The translations under genes and the position numbers were made by a program. Under the pieces are notes generated by a model. That model searched no databases. It worked only from the letters and a program-made list of their open reading frames with translations, and had not been told where the DNA came from. Of a DNA stretch of 31,883 nt, positions 22,504-30,566 are shown one piece after another (within the stretch, counting starts at the first letter, position 1; every line of letters begins with the position of its first letter). Origin of the DNA: an uncultured Clostridia bacterium (GTDB taxonomy: Bacteria > Bacillota > Clostridia > Christensenellales > Pumilibacteraceae); the NCBI GenBank assembly GCA_934247335.1, contig CAKQJJ010000002.1, positions 1-31,883 of the forward strand, read 5' to 3'.

Positions 22504-23892
22504 TTATTTCTTTTCCAGCTTGTAGCCGTCTTTGGAATCGAGAACGCTGTAACCCTTTTCGGCGAGCAGGTCGCGCAGTCTGTCCGACTCCGCCCAGTTT
22601 TTGGCTTTTCTTGCCTCGAAACGTTCGTCGGCAATCGCGCGGATATCGTCGGGAACTTCTATCTCGGGCTTTTCTTCCGGCTTTGCCTTATCGAGGCTTA
22701 AACCGAACACCTTATCGAAATCGAGAGCCAGTTCGTATATGTCGCGGCTGTACGGCTGCTTGACCATGGTCCACAGCACGCCGAGCGCCATTGGCACGTT
22801 GATGTCGTCGTCGATGGCGTTCTGGAACGCGTCCTTGTATTCCTGCAATTTTTCGGGCGCGGTTTTGACGTTCTTTGCCATTTTATGCTCGTAAAGCGCG
22901 GCAAGCAGACGACGATAGGCGGTCTGAGCGGCTTCCAATCCCTCGAACGTAAAGTTGAGTTTTTTTCTGTAATGCGTGTTAAGGCAGAAATAGCGGTACG
23001 AAAGCGGCTCGAAGCCCTTTTCTTCCAACTGAGCGAGCGTGTAGGTATTGCCCAGCGACTTACTCATTTTTCCGCCGTCCACCAGCATGAATTCGCCGTG
23101 CATCCAGGTGTTTACCGTCTTGTGACCTTCGAGAGCCTCGGACTGAGCTATTTCGTTTTCGTGATGAACGGGAATATGGTCCACGCCGCCGGTGTGAATG
23201 TCGATAAGCGAACCGAGATATTTGCGGCTCATTGTAGAGCATTCGATATGCCAGCCGGGGAAGCCCATGCCCCAGGGAGACTGCCACTGCATGATATGCT
23301 CGGGCGCGGCTTTTTTCCACAGAGCAAAGTCGGCGGGATGACGTTTTTCGCCGTTGACTTCCACTCTCGCGCCGGCGATCTGATCTTCGAGATTGAGACG
23401 GGACAGCTTGCCGTATTCGGGGAACTTGCTTATATCGAAATAAATGCCGTCGCTCGTTTCGTAGCCGTAGCCTTTTTCAACCAGTTTTTGGACGTATTCG
23501 ATCATATCCTGAATGTGGTCGGTGGCTTTGGCGATGATTTCGGGCTTGCCGATATTGAGAAGGGCAATGTCCTTCATGAACACGCCGGTGTAAAATTCGG
23601 CGATTTCCCACGGCGTTTTTTTCTGCTCGCGGCTGGCTTTTTCCATTTTGTCTTCGCCTTCGTCGCCGTCGGACAGAAGGTGTCCCACGTCCGTAATGTT
23701 CATGACGCCTTTGATTTTATAGCCGTCGTAACGCAGAACTCTTCTCACTTCGTCCATAAAAACGTACGTTCTTAAATTTCCGATATGAGCGTAGCTGTAA
23801 ACGGTGGGTCCGCACGAATACATGGTTACCACTTTGCCCACAGGCTTGAATTCTTCTTTTTCTCTCGACAGAGTGTTGTATAATTTCAGCAT
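22504..23892 (-). CDS. cysS: Cysteine-tRNA ligase
   Basis: Cysteinyl-tRNA synthetase activates cysteine with ATP and charges tRNA-Cys in the cytosol. The 462-residue protein shows the class I signature HIGN (in YSYAHIGNLRTYVFMD, near residue 37) and KMSKS (in GGKMSKSLGNTY, near residue 272). The zinc-binding C28 (SCGPTVYSY), GWHIECS and HENE motifs are in the expected places. Length is normal. AGAGG lies about 7 nt before the ATG. It follows cysE by 48 bp, so the two are cotranscribed, coupling cysteine synthesis to its use in translation, an arrangement common in Bacillota. Confidence 0.97.
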   Translation of the reverse strand: MLKLYNTLSREKEEFKPVGKVVTMYSCGPTVYSYAHIGNLRTYVFMDEVRRVLRYDGYKIKGVMNITDVGHLLSDGDEGEDKMEKASREQKKTPWEIAEFYTGVFMKDIALLNIGKPEIIAKATDHIQDMIEYVQKLVEKGYGYETSDGIYFDISKFPEYGKLSRLNLEDQIAGARVEVNGEKRHPADFALWKKAAPEHIMQWQSPWGMGFPGWHIECSTMSRKYLGSLIDIHTGGVDHIPVHHENEIAQSEALEGHKTVNTWMHGEFMLVDGGKMSKSLGNTYTLAQLEEKGFEPLSYRYFCLNTHYRKKLNFTFEGLEAAQTAYRRLLAALYEHKMAKNVKTAPEKLQEYKDAFQNAIDDDINVPMALGVLWTMVKQPYSRDIYELALDFDKVFGLSLDKAKPEEKPEIEVPDDIRAIADERFEARKAKNWAESDRLRDLLAEKGYSVLDSKDGYKLEKK

Positions 23893-23940
23893 ATGCTACC
23901 TCTTCACACGCGTTTTTACACCGCGCATATATAATTTATC

Positions 23941-24591
23941 TTATTTTTTATTGTCGGACTTTTCTTTTTCAAGTTCGGCTATCCGCGCCGTAAGCTTTTC
24001 GATTTCGCTTCCGAGGCGGGTAATTTCGTCCTTTACGGGATCGGGCAGATTCTGGTCGAGGTCGTCCACGCGTTCGCCCTTGATGCGAACCACTCGTCCG
24101 GGAACGCCGACGACGGTTGCGTTGTCGGGGACCTCTTTCAGCACCACCGAACCCGCTCCTATTTTAGCGTGCTTGCCGACCGTGAACGGTCCGAGAATTT
24201 TGGCGCCCGCGGCAACCATTACTCCGTTTTTAAGAGTGGGGTGGCGCTTGCCTTTGTCCTTGCCGGTGCCGCCCAGCGTTACGCCCTGATAGATGGTGCA
24301 GTCGTCGCCCACTTCCGCCGTTTCGCCGATGACGACGCCCGCTCCGTGATCGATAAACACGCCCTTGCCTATTTTTGCCGCCGGATGAATTTCTATACCG
24401 GTTACAAACCGCGCAAACTGACTTACCGCTCTTGCGCACATTTTGTAGTTGTGCAGATACAGAAAGTGCGCGAATCTGTACATGCATATAGCGTGGAAAC
24501 CCGAATACGTCAGAAAGACCTCCGCGCGGTTTCTTGCCGCCGGATCCTTTTTCAAAACGGTATTAAGATCGGTTTTAATGGTTTCCAACAT
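23941..24591 (-). CDS. cysE: Serine O-acetyltransferase
   Basis: CysE transfers acetyl from acetyl-CoA to serine, giving O-acetylserine, the carbon skeleton for cysteine. The 216-residue protein has an alpha-helical N-terminal part (about 1-65) and the left-handed beta-helix typical of hexapeptide acetyltransferases (about 66-180), with the family blocks FIDHGAGVVIGETAEVGDDC, GVTLGGTGKDKGKRHPT and VVGVPGR. A short charged C-terminal helix (about 185-216) resembles a coiled coil and extends beyond the short Bacillus-type enzyme. The ribosome site is weak (AAAGAG). No T-box specifier region is present in the 148 bp upstream, although T-box control of cysES is common in related bacteria; two identical palindromes (24623 and 24691) lie there instead. 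Confidence 0.95.
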   Translation of the reverse strand: MLETIKTDLNTVLKKDPAARNRAEVFLTYSGFHAICMYRFAHFLYLHNYKMCARAVSQFARFVTGIEIHPAAKIGKGVFIDHGAGVVIGETAEVGDDCTIYQGVTLGGTGKDKGKRHPTLKNGVMVAAGAKILGPFTVGKHAKIGAGSVVLKEVPDNATVVGVPGRVVRIKGERVDDLDQNLPDPVKDEITRLGSEIEKLTARIAELEKEKSDNKK

Positions 24592-24622
24592 TTTTTTCGC
24601 TCTTTATTCCGGATTTTCTCCG

Positions 24623-24638
24623 TCTGCAATTTTGCAGA
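24623..24638. promoter_or_regulatory. Palindrome copy 1 upstream of cysE
   Basis: TCTGCAATTTTGCAGA has 6-bp perfect arms around ATTT. An identical 16-bp copy lies 68 bp away. It is 32 bp before the cysE start. Paired identical palindromes in a promoter-sized gap suggest a repressor or activator site; the protein is unknown. Confidence 0.45.
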
Positions 24639-24690
24639 ATTTTTTCTCTTTTCCGAATTGTCGGTTTCTTGTTCTTCGTTTTCGGTTTTC

Positions 24691-24706
24691 TCTGCAATTT
24701 TGCAGA
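24691..24706. promoter_or_regulatory. Palindrome copy 2 upstream of cysE
   Basis: Second identical TCTGCAATTTTGCAGA. The arms extend with flanking T and A bases (TTTC and GAAA with a one-base offset). No T tract follows on the minus strand, so it is not a terminator of the marR gene; a T tract does follow on the plus strand, but no plus-strand gene ends here. Confidence 0.45.
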
Positions 24707-24739
24707 AACTTTTTTATATCGCTTTCCCGAAAAAATCAA

Positions 24740-25159
24740 TCAGTAATTGATAAACGAGAACACGTCCAGCGCCTCTTCCAATTTTTTAAGCGCGTCGTCG
24801 TAACTTTCCTTATCGGGAAAAGCTTCCTTAAAGCTCTTCTCGATATTGTCGAGGCAACAGGCAAGATATTTTCTGCCTTTTCCCGTAACGGCGTAGCGGA
24901 TATGCCTTCTGTCGTCGTACGCGCGGCTTTTTACCGCGTATCCCTCTTTTACCAGCGTTGCCGTGATAAGCGCGAGATTGGTTTTGGCGATACACAGAAT
25001 CAGCTGAATATCCTTGGGTCCGCAATCGTGAGCGATAAGGTACAAAACCTTGGTTTTAAGGCTGAGCGTACTTTTTTTATTGTTGTCGGCGTTTTCGCAC
25101 ATACACGCCCGCCGCGTGGCAATACGGAGATCGACCACTCTTTCCGATATTTTTTTCAT
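24740..25159 (-). CDS. MarR-like winged-helix regulator
   Basis: This 139-residue protein fits the MarR family. It has dimerisation helices at both ends and a central winged helix (about 30-100). The recognition part is CGPKDIQLILCIAKTNLALI and the wing is AVKSRAYDDRRHIRYAVTGK, where DDRRxxxYxxTxKG is the family signature. MarR proteins bind palindromic sites and usually repress transport or stress genes until a ligand binds. AAAGGAGG lies about 7 nt before the ATG. Its own promoter is exact consensus, with an inverted repeat in the leader (25184-25195), consistent with self-repression. It is divergent from the phosphoribosyltransferase gene and lies upstream of cysE on the same strand. Likely targets are itself and possibly the ABC transporter at 26103. 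Confidence 0.85.
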   Translation of the reverse strand: MKKISERVVDLRIATRRACMCENADNNKKSTLSLKTKVLYLIAHDCGPKDIQLILCIAKTNLALITATLVKEGYAVKSRAYDDRRHIRYAVTGKGRKYLACCLDNIEKSFKEAFPDKESYDDALKKLEEALDVFSFINY

Positions 25160-25183
25160 AAAGCAGCCTCCTTTCCCGTAGCG

Positions 25184-25195
25184 GTACGCCCGTAC
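25184..25195. promoter_or_regulatory. Candidate MarR operator in the marR leader
   Basis: GTACG CC CGTAC is a perfect 5-bp inverted repeat located at about +6 to +17 of the marR transcript, a usual place for a self-repression site. The 15-bp context GGTACGCCCGTACGC matches 26052-26066 at 13 positions. Confidence 0.4.
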
Positions 25196-25206
25196 GCTTA
25201 CTGATA

Positions 25207-25235
25207 ATTATACCCGCAAAAGCCGTTCTTGTCAA
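25207..25235 (-). promoter_or_regulatory. Perfect-consensus SigA promoter of marR
   Basis: Minus strand: TTGACA (25230-25235), 17 bp, TATAAT (25207-25212). The predicted start is 25200, giving a 41-nt leader. Confidence 0.85.
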
Positions 25236-25274
25236 ATCAATACGGCAAACATTATTCGATTTTGCCCCAAACCG

Positions 25275-25304
25275 TTGACTTTTCTTTACTTTCTGTTGTA
25301 TAAT
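25275..25304 (+). promoter_or_regulatory. SigA promoter of the phosphoribosyltransferase gene
   Basis: TTGACT (25275-25280), 18 bp, TATAAT (25299-25304). The predicted start is near 25311, giving a leader of about 55 nt. It is divergent from the marR promoter, with about 40 bp between the two -35 elements, so one regulator could affect both. Confidence 0.75.
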
Positions 25305-25365
25305 ATGAATTGCTCGGTCGGTTTTGCGCCGAACAAATCAAAAAAATACAACGACGAGGACGATT

Positions 25366-25908
25366 ATGGATAAATTTTACACTGTAGACATTGCGGGCAG
25401 AAAGGAAGATCTCCCGATAATCGAGCTTAAACCCGGTCTTAACATCGCGTTTTTCAACCTTCACGGCAATCAGAATCTCACCGAATACTGCGGCAAGAAA
25501 ATAGCCGAGGTTTTAAAAAAATACGATCCCGAAGTGCTTATCACCGCGGAGAGCAAGGGCTTACAGCTTACTCACGTGGCGGCAAGAGAACTGGGTCACG
25601 ATTTCTACGCCGTTGCGAGAAAATCGCTTAAACTTTACATGAAAGACGGCATTTCGTCCACGGTCAAATCCATAACCACCGGCGGAGAACAGACTTTGTA
25701 TCTCTCCGCTCACGACGTAAATCTCATAAAGGGAAAAAGAGTTGCGATCGTCGACGACGTAGTGTCCACCGGCGGCAGTCTGCACGGACTGGAACAGCTT
25801 GTGGAAAAAGCGGGCGGCGAAATATGCGCGCGCGCGTTCGTGCTTGCCGAGGGCGACGCCACCGAAATGCCCGGCATCGAATATCTGGGCGCGATACCTC
25901 TTCTGTAA
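25366..25908 (+). CDS. Adenine/xanthine-type phosphoribosyltransferase
   Basis: This 180-residue protein is a type I phosphoribosyltransferase. The PRPP-binding loop is VAIVDDVVSTGGSL (about 126-139). The upstream VLITAESKGLQLTHVAARELG block (about 57-77) matches the adenine phosphoribosyltransferase-like group (COG0503). Such enzymes make purine nucleotides from free bases and PRPP in the cytosol. The exact base is uncertain: the hood region does not clearly separate adenine from xanthine use, and the ESKG block differs from the usual EARG. The ATG at 25366 is chosen for GAGGA about 6 nt upstream; a longer frame from 25324 would start at TTG without a ribosome site. It is a single-gene unit with its own promoter and terminator. 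Confidence 0.85.
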   Translation: MDKFYTVDIAGRKEDLPIIELKPGLNIAFFNLHGNQNLTEYCGKKIAEVLKKYDPEVLITAESKGLQLTHVAARELGHDFYAVARKSLKLYMKDGISSTVKSITTGGEQTLYLSAHDVNLIKGKRVAIVDDVVSTGGSLHGLEQLVEKAGGEICARAFVLAEGDATEMPGIEYLGAIPLL

Positions 25909-25922
25909 AAACATTATACGGG

Positions 25923-25960
25923 GTCGGACAAAAGCAAAAAGTTTTCGTCCGGCTCTTATT
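25923..25960 (+). terminator. Terminator of the phosphoribosyltransferase gene
   Basis: GTCGGAC-AAAA (25923-25933) pairs with TTTTC-GTCCGGC (25942-25953) with one wobble and one bulge, followed by a T-rich tract. It begins 15 bp after the stop codon. Confidence 0.75.
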
Positions 25961-26052
25961 TTTTAATCTTTTCTCCTCTATTTATACAAAAAATACACGG
26001 TAAATTCACACTTTCGGAATAAAATTATACGGTGCGTTACGATAATAATACG

Positions 26053-26064
26053 GTACGCGCGCAC
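26053..26064. promoter_or_regulatory. Site resembling the marR-leader operator, upstream of the ABC gene
   Basis: GTACGCGCGCAC matches 10 of 12 bases of the palindrome in the marR leader (25184-25195), and 13 of 15 in the wider context. It lies about 40 bp before the ABC gene start. No convincing -35/-10 pair could be assigned in 25966-26100. Confidence 0.3.
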
Positions 26065-26102
26065 GCAAAGCGACAAAAAACGCCACTCTGAGGTAAAAAA
26101 TA

Positions 26103-28646
26103 ATGTTACAGCTTAAAAACATCGTTAAAAACTACGTTTCGGGCGACACAGAAGTGCACGCTCTCAAAGGAATAAACCTTTCCTTCCGCAAAAGCGAATT
26201 CGTTTCCATTCTGGGGCCGAGCGGCTGCGGCAAAACCACCATGCTGAATATTATCGGCGGGCTTGACAAATACACGAGCGGCGACCTTATCATAAACGGC
26301 GTTTCCACCAAGCAGTACAAGGACGGCGACTGGGACAACTACCGCAATCACTCGATAGGCTTCGTTTTTCAAAGCTACAATCTCATCCCGCACCAGACCG
26401 TATTGGGAAACGTTGAGCTTGCGCTGACGCTTTCGGGCGTTCCCAAAAAAGAAAAACGCGAACGCGCGACCAAAGCGCTCGAACGCGTGGGGCTGGGCAA
26501 TCAGCTTAACAAACTGCCCAATCAGCTTTCGGGCGGTCAGATGCAGCGAGTGGCGATTGCGCGCGCGATAGTCAACGACCCCGAAATAGTGCTTGCCGAC
26601 GAGCCTACGGGAGCATTGGACAGCGAAACCAGCATTCAGGTAATGCAACTTCTCAAAGAAATATCCAAAGATCGCCTCGTAATCATGGTCACGCACAACC
26701 CCGAGCTTGCCGACCGCTATTCTTCGAGAATAATAAGGCTGCTCGACGGCGAAGTAATCGAGGACACCAACCCGTACGAAGCAAAAGAGAGCGACACCAC
26801 TCATAAAAAGCCGAGCAAAAAAGCCGCGATGAGCATATTTACGGCGTTTTCGCTATCGCTTCGCAATCTCTTCACCAAAAAAGCGCGCACGGTACTCACC
26901 TCCTTTGCGGGCAGCATCGGCATAATAGGCATCGCGCTTATACTGTCGCTGTCGTCGGGCTTTCAAAGCTACATTTACGACGTGCAGCAGGACACGCTTT
27001 CCAACTATCCGCTTACGATAAACTCGACCAACATAGACATGGCGTCCTTTTTGCAGGCTAACGGCAACGTGGGCGACAAGGAAGAATATCCGACGGGCAA
27101 CGAAATTCATTCAAACTCGTTCCTCGGCGACATGTTCGAGTCCATTTCCGACGGGCTTGAACAAAACGACCTGAAATCTTTCAAGGCGTATCTTGAAAAA
27201 GAGCTGGAAAAAGAGGAAAACAAAAGCAAAATCAGCGGCGTTAAATACACCTACGATTTCAACTACAATATTTACACGGCTTCGGGAGATAAGCTCAATC
27301 CGTACGAAATGCCGCCTCTGCTTAAAAACATGCTGTCTGCCGCAGGCAACTCCGCAGCCATGTACGAATCCATGATGAAAAGCGTTAAAACCTGGGGCGA
27401 AATGATAGACAATCCCGTGCTTTTGGACTCGCAGTACGACGTTCTGGAAGGAAGATGGCCGTCCGCGCCCAACGAACTGGTGCTTGCCGTGGACAAATAC
27501 AACTCCGTTCCCGACTACAATCTCTATCAGATGGGCTTAAAAAGCGAGAACGAGCTGATTTTATCTGTATTCAAAATGATAGTTCGCCAGCAGGCGGCTC
27601 AGGCAGGGCAGGAACTTACCGACGCTCAGTTGGAAATAGCGGCAATCAACATGATGGCAAGCTACAACATTCCGTACAAGCCCGAAGTAAACGATTTTTC
27701 GTTTGAAAAAATACTCAAAACAAGATATAAAATTCTTTTGGACAGCGATTATTACGCTCTCGGACAGAATGAAGAAGGAACCGATATTTACGCTTTCGAT
27801 AACTCACAGGAATACGTTTCTCAAAAGCTTAAAAGCGCTTATCAGCTGAAAATCGTGGGCATCGTCCGTCTTAAAAAAGGCGTGCAGACCGGGGCGCTGA
27901 CCTCTCCCCTTTCGTACACGTCCGCGCTCACCGAATACATTATCGACGAAACCAATAATTCCGCTCCCGTAGTGGCGCAAAAGGCAAATCCCGAAATCGA
28001 CGTTACCACCGGCAAGCCGTTTGAAGGCGGAAATTCTTTCGACGGCAATCTTAAAAACATGGGCGTTTGCGACAAAGACACGCCTTCCGGAATATCCATT
28101 TATCCCACCAGTTTCGCCAACAAAGACTATGTGATAAAGCTCATCGACGACTACAACGCAGGTAAATCCGCCGACGATCAGATCCGCTACACCGACTACG
28201 TGGGCGTGATGATGGAATCGGTTACCGTGATTATCAACGCGATAACCTACGTTCTGATTGCGTTCGTTTCCATATCGCTGGTCGTTTCCAGCATAATGAT
28301 AGGAATAATCACCTATATTTCCGTGTTGGAGCGCACCAAGGAAATAGGCGTTCTGCGTTCGATAGGCGCAAGCAAACGCGACATTTCCCGCGTGTTCAAC
28401 GCCGAAACCGTGCTTATCGGACTGCTGTCGGGCGTGCTGGGAATTGCGGTTACGCTGCTGCTTAACGTAGCCGTCGTAAACCCGATAATAGCGCACTTCG
28501 CAAACATAACCGGCGTTGCGGTGCTCCCGTGGCTGGGCGGAGTGATCCTCATCGCGATAAGCGTGGCACTTACGTTGATTGCAGGTCTTATTCCCTCCGG
28601 AATAGCCGCAAGAAAAGACCCCGTAATCGCCCTCCGTTCCGAGTAA
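26103..28646 (+). CDS. MacB-like ABC transporter ATPase-permease fusion
   Basis: This 847-residue protein joins an ABC ATPase of the LolD/MacB type to an FtsX-like permease. In the ATPase domain (1-225) Walker A is GPSGCGKTT (38-46), the Q-loop glutamine is Q90, the signature is LSGGQ (142-146), Walker B is IVLADEPTG (162-170) and the switch histidine is H198. The permease part has one membrane helix (about 266-286), a large extracytoplasmic domain (about 290-700) and three C-terminal helices (about 705-735, 768-790 and 803-830). MacB-type systems do mechanotransmission or export of peptides, antibiotics or lipoproteins; in Gram-positives their substrates are rarely known. GAGGT lies 9 nt before the ATG. 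It may be controlled by the neighbouring MarR-type regulator. The fused form works as a homodimer and needs no partner gene. Confidence 0.92.
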   Translation: MLQLKNIVKNYVSGDTEVHALKGINLSFRKSEFVSILGPSGCGKTTMLNIIGGLDKYTSGDLIINGVSTKQYKDGDWDNYRNHSIGFVFQSYNLIPHQTVLGNVELALTLSGVPKKEKRERATKALERVGLGNQLNKLPNQLSGGQMQRVAIARAIVNDPEIVLADEPTGALDSETSIQVMQLLKEISKDRLVIMVTHNPELADRYSSRIIRLLDGEVIEDTNPYEAKESDTTHKKPSKKAAMSIFTAFSLSLRNLFTKKARTVLTSFAGSIGIIGIALILSLSSGFQSYIYDVQQDTLSNYPLTINSTNIDMASFLQANGNVGDKEEYPTGNEIHSNSFLGDMFESISDGLEQNDLKSFKAYLEKELEKEENKSKISGVKYTYDFNYNIYTASGDKLNPYEMPPLLKNMLSAAGNSAAMYESMMKSVKTWGEMIDNPVLLDSQYDVLEGRWPSAPNELVLAVDKYNSVPDYNLYQMGLKSENELILSVFKMIVRQQAAQAGQELTDAQLEIAAINMMASYNIPYKPEVNDFSFEKILKTRYKILLDSDYYALGQNEEGTDIYAFDNSQEYVSQKLKSAYQLKIVGIVRLKKGVQTGALTSPLSYTSALTEYIIDETNNSAPVVAQKANPEIDVTTGKPFEGGNSFDGNLKNMGVCDKDTPSGISIYPTSFANKDYVIKLIDDYNAGKSADDQIRYTDYVGVMMESVTVIINAITYVLIAFVSISLVVSSIMIGIITYISVLERTKEIGVLRSIGASKRDISRVFNAETVLIGLLSGVLGIAVTLLLNVAVVNPIIAHFANITGVAVLPWLGGVILIAISVALTLIAGLIPSGIAARKDPVIALRSE

Positions 28647-28697
28647 CTTACTTTTTTGAAAAAAGTAAGCACCGCACTTTTTTGAAAAAAAGTGGGC
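28647..28697 (+). terminator. Two tandem A/T-stem hairpins after the ABC gene
   Basis: Immediately after the stop codon, 28647-28669 is a near-perfect palindrome (CTTACTTTTTT with AAAAAAGTAAG). It is followed by a related one at 28673-28696 (GCACTTTTTT with AAAAAAAGTGGG). Both share the core ACTTTTTTGAAAAAAGT. They may help stop transcription or protect the 3' end, but look like members of a dispersed repeat; a similar 11-bp hairpin is at 29425-29453. Confidence 0.5.
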
Positions 28698-28728
28698 AAA
28701 AAACTTTTGAATTAGGTTAATAATAAAT

Positions 28729-28779
28729 CAAGGTTGGTTTTCCTGCTTAAACATTGCAGGTATCCAACCTTGTTTTTTT
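28729..28779 (+). terminator. Strong branched terminator downstream of the ABC gene
   Basis: CAAGGTTGG (28729-28737) pairs perfectly with CCAACCTTG (28764-28772), followed by seven T. Inside, CCTGC (28742-28746) pairs with GCAGG (28756-28760). It lies 83 bp after the stop codon. Confidence 0.88.
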
Positions 28780-28806
28780 GTATACATTTGATACACGCAC
28801 TTTCGA

Positions 28807-29491
28807 CTTCTTAAAAAGCCTCCTTTGCAAGGGAGGTGGCTTCGAGCGTTAGCGAAGAAGACGGTGGGATCGTTTGGCGGGCGAACGCAGTTTATTCCTA
28901 CCACTCACTCATTGTTCCTTCCCCCGTAGGGGAGACCTGTGGTCTCCCGCCGCTAAACGACAATATTATTTTTTACGTACGCCGATACAAGACACAAACG
29001 ATTACAATCCATCAGTCGCCTTACGGCGCCGGCTCCCTTTGCTCAAGGGCGCCTTTAAATTAGGTTTATTTGTGCGTGTGTAATGTATAGTTTCCAATTT
29101 GTAGGGAAGGGGTTTCCCCTCCCGCCATTATATTGTAGGGACAGGCGTCCTCGACTGTCCGATCGTAGTTCAGGTAAAAGCAAGCGATAGAGTCATAAAT
29201 AGGATTAATTTCGTTACGTCACGCACTTTTAACTTCTTTCGTAGGGCGGGGGCTTGCTCCCGCCGCAATTTAATTCGGACAGTCGGGGACGCCTGTCCCT
29301 ACAGTGAGAAAACGAGCGTTTGTATCCTCTCGTTGCAAGCACGACGCGGCAAAGCCTCTCAATTACCAAAAGCGTTGCGGGGTTTGGGACACAGTCGCGG
29401 TAGTAGTCACCAACGACTTTTTTGCTTCTTTTTTCTTCGCCTGAAAAAAGAAGATATCTCACACAGCCGAGGACGCCTGTCCCTACATTAT
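28807..29491. repeat. Mosaic hairpin-rich intergenic repeat, copy B
   Basis: About 685 bp without a credible gene. Read on the minus strand, 28874-29302 is collinear with copy A at 11.33-11.82 kb; shared words include AAAAGTGCGTGAC, CTCTATCGCTTGCTTTTACC, AAATAAACCTAATTTAAAGG and GGTAGGAATAAAC. Its left end (28807-28873) also matches the fragment at 22.35 kb. Further right are a perfect 11-bp hairpin (CTTCTTTTTTC, 29425-29435, with GAAAAAAGAAG, 29443-29453) and another GGACGCCTGTCCCTACATTA module at 29471. No transposase gene is present. Confidence 0.75.
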
Positions 29492-29511
29492 TATTGATAC
29501 TTCCGTAAAGT

Positions 29512-29547
29512 AAAAGCCTCTCCGCTTTAAACGAAGGGGCTTTTTTC
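29512..29547. terminator. Terminator downstream of the ROK kinase gene
   Basis: AAAAGCCTCTCCG pairs with CGAAGGGGCTTTT with one wobble and one mismatch on either strand. T tracts follow on both strands (six T on plus, four on minus). It lies about 20 bp after the kinase stop codon (minus) and would also block read-through from the left. Confidence 0.7.
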
Positions 29548-29566
29548 GATTATCTGTATTGCCGTT

Positions 29567-30538
29567 TTATTTTGCTTTTTTGCCTAATTTGCTGATCGCA
29601 AGCGAAGCCGCGCCGATAAGTCCGGCGTCGTTGCCGAGCGTTGCGGTGAGAATAAGCGTGCGGGGCGCTCTTCCGCCGCCGTAAGTATGCTCGTCGGTAT
29701 ATTTCTGAACCGGAACGACGAGATAGTCGCCCTGAGCGCATACTCCGCCGCCCAGAATTATTGCCTGCGGACGGAAAATATTGATAAAGTTGGACAATCC
29801 TTCGCCGAGACAAGCGACGTAATTGTCGATTACCTCTTTTGCCGCGGGATCGCCGGTTTTGCTGCATTCAAAAGCGACTCTGCCGTCCACTTTATTGATA
29901 TCGCCTTCCACAAACTGCCACATCGAACTTTGTTTGTTCTTGGTCATGGCGCGCTTGGTGTCGCGTATAAGCGCGGTTGCGCTGCAATAAGCTTCCATAC
30001 AGCCGCGTCTGCCGCAACCGCAGGGCTCGCCGTCCTTTACGATAACCATGTGACCCAGTTCCGCTCCCTTGGACTCGAAGCCCTCGAACAGCTTGCCGTC
30101 GATTATCACGCCGCCACCCACACCGGTGCCGAGCGTTACGAAAATGACGTCCTTATAGTTTTTGCCGGTGCCGAACATAGCTTCGCCGAGCGCGGCTACG
30201 TTTGCGTCGTTGCTGACGAACGTGGGCTTGCCGAGTTTTTCGGTAAACGCGCTTGCAAGCGGAACGTTGTTCCAGGCAAGATTGCACGAATAATCCACGA
30301 CGCCCGTTTTGCTGGTGATGATGCCGGGGCAGCCGATGCCTATTCCTGCAACTTCGTCCATCGTGGTACCGGCGTCCGAGACAAGCTTTTTCACCTGCTC
30401 GCTCACCGATTCGACGATTGCGGTATAGCCCTTGGACTTGGACGTGGGAATACTGGATTTAGCCAGAATTTTACCTTCTTTATCGAGAAGACCGGCTTTT
30501 ACGTTGGTTCCCCCGATATCTATTCCTATGTAATACAT
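29567..30538 (-). CDS. ROK family glucokinase
   Basis: ROK sugar kinases phosphorylate glucose or related hexoses with ATP. The 323-residue protein begins MYYIGIDIGGTNVKAGLLD, the ATP-binding phosphate-1 motif of the family. It has the ROK segment GTGVGGGVIIDGKLFEG (about 134-150), then ELGHM and the zinc-binding CGCGRRGCMEAYCS (about 177-190). No DNA-binding N-terminal domain is present, so it is an enzyme, not a repressor. The ATG at 30538 is chosen for AAAGGAG about 7 nt upstream and for the family N-terminus; a 30-residue upstream extension is basic, lacks a ribosome site and overlaps the upstream gene's end. It lies 28 bp after the membrane protein gene and is cotranscribed with it. Glucose is the likely substrate, but N-acetylhexosamine or other sugars remain possible. 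Confidence 0.92.
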   Translation of the reverse strand: MYYIGIDIGGTNVKAGLLDKEGKILAKSSIPTSKSKGYTAIVESVSEQVKKLVSDAGTTMDEVAGIGIGCPGIITSKTGVVDYSCNLAWNNVPLASAFTEKLGKPTFVSNDANVAALGEAMFGTGKNYKDVIFVTLGTGVGGGVIIDGKLFEGFESKGAELGHMVIVKDGEPCGCGRRGCMEAYCSATALIRDTKRAMTKNKQSSMWQFVEGDINKVDGRVAFECSKTGDPAAKEVIDNYVACLGEGLSNFINIFRPQAIILGGGVCAQGDYLVVPVQKYTDEHTYGGGRAPRTLILTATLGNDAGLIGAASLAISKLGKKAK

Positions 30539-30566
30539 ATAACTCTCCTTTCGGTTATTTTTACGT

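Noticed and set aside
22885..23775. 296-codon plus-strand frame opposite cysS
   Set aside because: Same antisense effect; cysS is certain from its HIGH and KMSKS motifs.
24592..24739. T-box riboswitch upstream of cysE
   Set aside because: The gap is short and has no TGGNACC antiterminator core or terminator; only the paired palindromes are present.
25324..25365. Upstream TTG start for the phosphoribosyltransferase
   Set aside because: No ribosome site and not family-like; the ATG at 25366 has GAGGA and yields the normal N-terminus.
28836..29083. Small open frames in repeat copy B
   Set aside because: The translations follow repeat modules shared with copy A and are not conserved as protein.
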